Translations under genes and position numbers: made by a program | Assembly: GCF_900115345.1 (NCBI RefSeq) | Contig: NZ_FOWC01000003.1 | Location: forward strand, 186,001-250,000 | DNA: 64,000 bases | Direction: 5' to 3' | Source: Amycolatopsis rubida | Lineage (GTDB): Bacteria > Actinomycetota > Actinomycetes > Mycobacteriales > Pseudonocardiaceae | In this document: piece by piece, positions 62,874 through 64,000 of the stretch | How positions within the stretch are numbered: the first letter of the stretch is position 1 | Layout: every line of letters begins with the position of its first letter | Notes under the pieces: generated by a model | The model's input: only the letters and a program-made list of their open reading frames with translations | What the model was told of the DNA's origin: nothing | Databases searched by the model: none

Positions 62874-63268
62874 GGCAGGTTCCCTTCGTCGAATCCCGGC
62901 ACCCGCGCCGAGAACAGGGCGTTGACGTCCACTTTTCCGCTCATCAAATCCTCCGCTGAGATGCCCGGCGGCAGCATGGGGGCCATCATTTCCGCGGCCG
63001 CGGCGACGGATTTCTGCCGGGCGGCGGCCACGGTCTGCACGATCACCGAGGCCAGCTCGGCGGGAGCCATGCGTTTGTACGCGCTGGTGGGGAAGGAAAG
63101 TTCGGTCAGGTCGCCGGTACGGCCTACGGTCGCCGTGACCTCGCGGCGAGCCGAAGTGGCGGTGCTGGTGGCGGTTTCGACGTCCTGGCGGGCTTGGTCG
63201 AAATGGTCGCGTTGGTGCTGGTAAGCCGCCATCGCGTCCTCAAGCATCTTTTCGTAGTGCGTGCTCAT
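62870..63268 (-). CDS. YbaB/EbfC-like protein of the T7SS locus
   Basis: The 132-aa protein (MSTHYEKMLEDAMAAYQHQR) has a long helix, then EVTATVGRTGDLTELSFPTS, the YbaB/EbfC beta hairpin, and a final helix (LASVIVQTVAAARQKSVAAA). This fold binds DNA as a dimer in other bacteria; in Pseudonocardiaceae it recurs inside ESX loci, where its role is not known. ATG at 63268 gives a 17-bp gap to the AAA-type gene before it. The C-terminal part includes MMAPMLPPGISAEDLM. Confidence 0.85.
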   Translation of the reverse strand: MSTHYEKMLEDAMAAYQHQRDHFDQARQDVETATSTATSARREVTATVGRTGDLTELSFPTSAYKRMAPAELASVIVQTVAAARQKSVAAAAEMMAPMLPPGISAEDLMSGKVDVNALFSARVPGFDEGNLP

Positions 63269-63285
63269 CAATCCCCTCCCGAGGG

Positions 63286-64000
63286 TCAGCCGACCGAGGC
63301 CAGTCCGGGCCCGAGGGCCATGGCGCCGGTGTCGGGCGGGCGGATGCCGCGCAGATCGGCGGCGGCGAGCGTGCGGGACGCGGCGGCGGCCGAGAGCGTG
63401 CGGGCGAGTTCGTGCGCGGCGTACGCGGTGTGGTCGGACGCGGCGGACAGTTCGTGGGCGAGGGCGTCGCGGACGTCGTCGGGAACCTCGTGACCACGCC
63501 GCACCAGCAGGCGTACGGCGATCTCGGCGAGTTCGTCCACTGTGTATTCGCCGAGCTGCCAGCCGTACGGGAAGGCGTCGCGCAGGGTGGGCAGTTGGGC
63601 GAGCAGTTCGCCGACGCGGTCGCTTTCGCCGGTGAACACCACGACCGGATCGGCGGGACGGCGGGCGATCATTTCCGACAGTGCTTCCAGGGCTTCGATG
63701 CCGGGGGTGTGCGGCGAGGTGTCCCAGTCGCCGTCCAGGTCGACGACCAGGGTGCCGCCGGAAGCGTCCTCCACCGCGGCCCGGACCAGGTGTTCGGCTT
63801 GGCCCGGCCATTGCGGGGAAAGCTCTTCGGCGAGGTTGCGGCGCACCAGCTGTCCCATCGGGGCCATGCCGAATTCGGAGAGGATTTGCGCGTACAGTTT
63901 CGCGTACTCCGACCGTCCGGTGCCGCGTTTGCCGCTGATCACCAGATTGGCCTGGTGGCCGAGCGGCTGGCGTTCGTGGGCGAGCCTGCCGAGTTTGAGC
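63286..64000 (-). CDS. EccA-like AAA-family protein (5' end outside the window)
   Basis: About 237 codons of the C-terminal part are present; the start is beyond 64000. The sequence LAHERQPLGHQANLVISGKR then GTGRSEYAKLYAQILSEFGM lies where CbxX/CfxQ (EccA C-terminal) ATPases have GxPGTGKT, but here the P-loop Lys is Arg (GKRGTGRS). The Walker B region reads GTLVVDLDGDWD, where Asp-Glu is expected. VVVFTGESDRVGELLAQLPT and the helical lid (YTVDELAEIAVRLLVRRGHE) agree with the family. ATP binding may be weak or lost. EccA helps T7SS substrates; this is the first visible gene of the operon. Confidence 0.82.
   Translation of the reverse strand, partial: LKLGRLAHERQPLGHQANLVISGKRGTGRSEYAKLYAQILSEFGMAPMGQLVRRNLAEELSPQWPGQAEHLVRAAVEDASGGTLVVDLDGDWDTSPHTPGIEALEALSEMIARRPADPVVVFTGESDRVGELLAQLPTLRDAFPYGWQLGEYTVDELAEIAVRLLVRRGHEVPDDVRDALAHELSAASDHTAYAAHELARTLSAAAASRTLAAADLRGIRPPDTGAMALGPGLASVG

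Overview
The window is very GC-rich and densely coded. It has no rRNA or tRNA genes, and I see no insertion sequence or prophage genes. The gene families point to a filamentous actinobacterium, most likely Pseudonocardiaceae and Amycolatopsis-like. The indicators are GAF/ANTAR regulators, iron-containing redox enzyme plus CDGSH protein, an ImmA/MAB_1171c-type pair, WXG100/type VII secretion genes and a YbaB-like gene inside that locus. The organism assignment is inference. It looks like a chromosomal accessory region in which intact operons alternate with decayed genes.

Layout. 0-2.4 kb: iron/redox genes (Tat-exported ferritin-like protein, CDGSH protein, haem-oxygenase-fold iron enzyme). 2.5-9.6 kb: lipid/envelope genes (SDR, phytoene-desaturase-like oxidoreductase, SRPBCC protein, fatty acid desaturase, glycosyltransferase, FUSC protein). 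11.3-16.2 kb: epoxide hydrolase, three GAF/ANTAR genes in a row (the most upstream one broken) and an AI-2E-type membrane protein. 16.2-18.2 kb: decayed DNA with remnants of a FAD monooxygenase. 18.2-19.3 kb: a DUF4345 membrane protein divergent from a TetR regulator, with two palindromic operators between them. 19.7-28.6 kb: a compact catabolic operon (flavin reductase, flavin monooxygenase, acetoacetate-CoA ligase, extradiol dioxygenase, FAH-family hydrolase, two amidohydrolases, SnoaL-like protein) under a divergent GntR/FCD regulator. 28.9-33.4 kb: an MBL-fold protein, then pseudogenes of a cyclase, a MAB_1171c-like protein and an ImmA/IrrE metallopeptidase whose zinc motif is triplicated by a 66-bp tandem repeat. 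33.5-39.4 kb: a LacI-controlled divergent catabolic locus (M20 hydrolase and LacI one way; GATase1-like protein, DUF606-type transporter, phosphotriesterase-family hydrolase and PfkB kinase the other way). 39.4-40.9 kb: a broken ArsR gene carrying 59-bp tandem repeats. 40.9-43.9 kb: a secreted S53 peptidase divergent from a TrmB/LuxR-type regulator. 43.95-44.45 kb: about 18 copies of a 27-bp minisatellite. 44.6-64 kb: a type VII secretion operon read leftward.

The most striking object is the single 15.7-kb gene at 46315-62019 (5234 codons). It joins a CpnT/WXG100-like N-terminus, about 970 residues of low-complexity linker, a GT-A-like module, two different HExxH metalloprotease modules, a long beta-rich region, a coiled coil, a His/Cys module resembling the autoprotease of large clostridial toxins, and a TcdA/TcdB-type glycosyltransferase. 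It lies behind an EccA-like ATPase with an altered P-loop, a YbaB-like gene and an ESX-substrate-like gene, and ahead of a T7SS-associated protein and an uncharacterised gene. I read this operon as an ESX-type export locus for a multi-enzyme giant effector.
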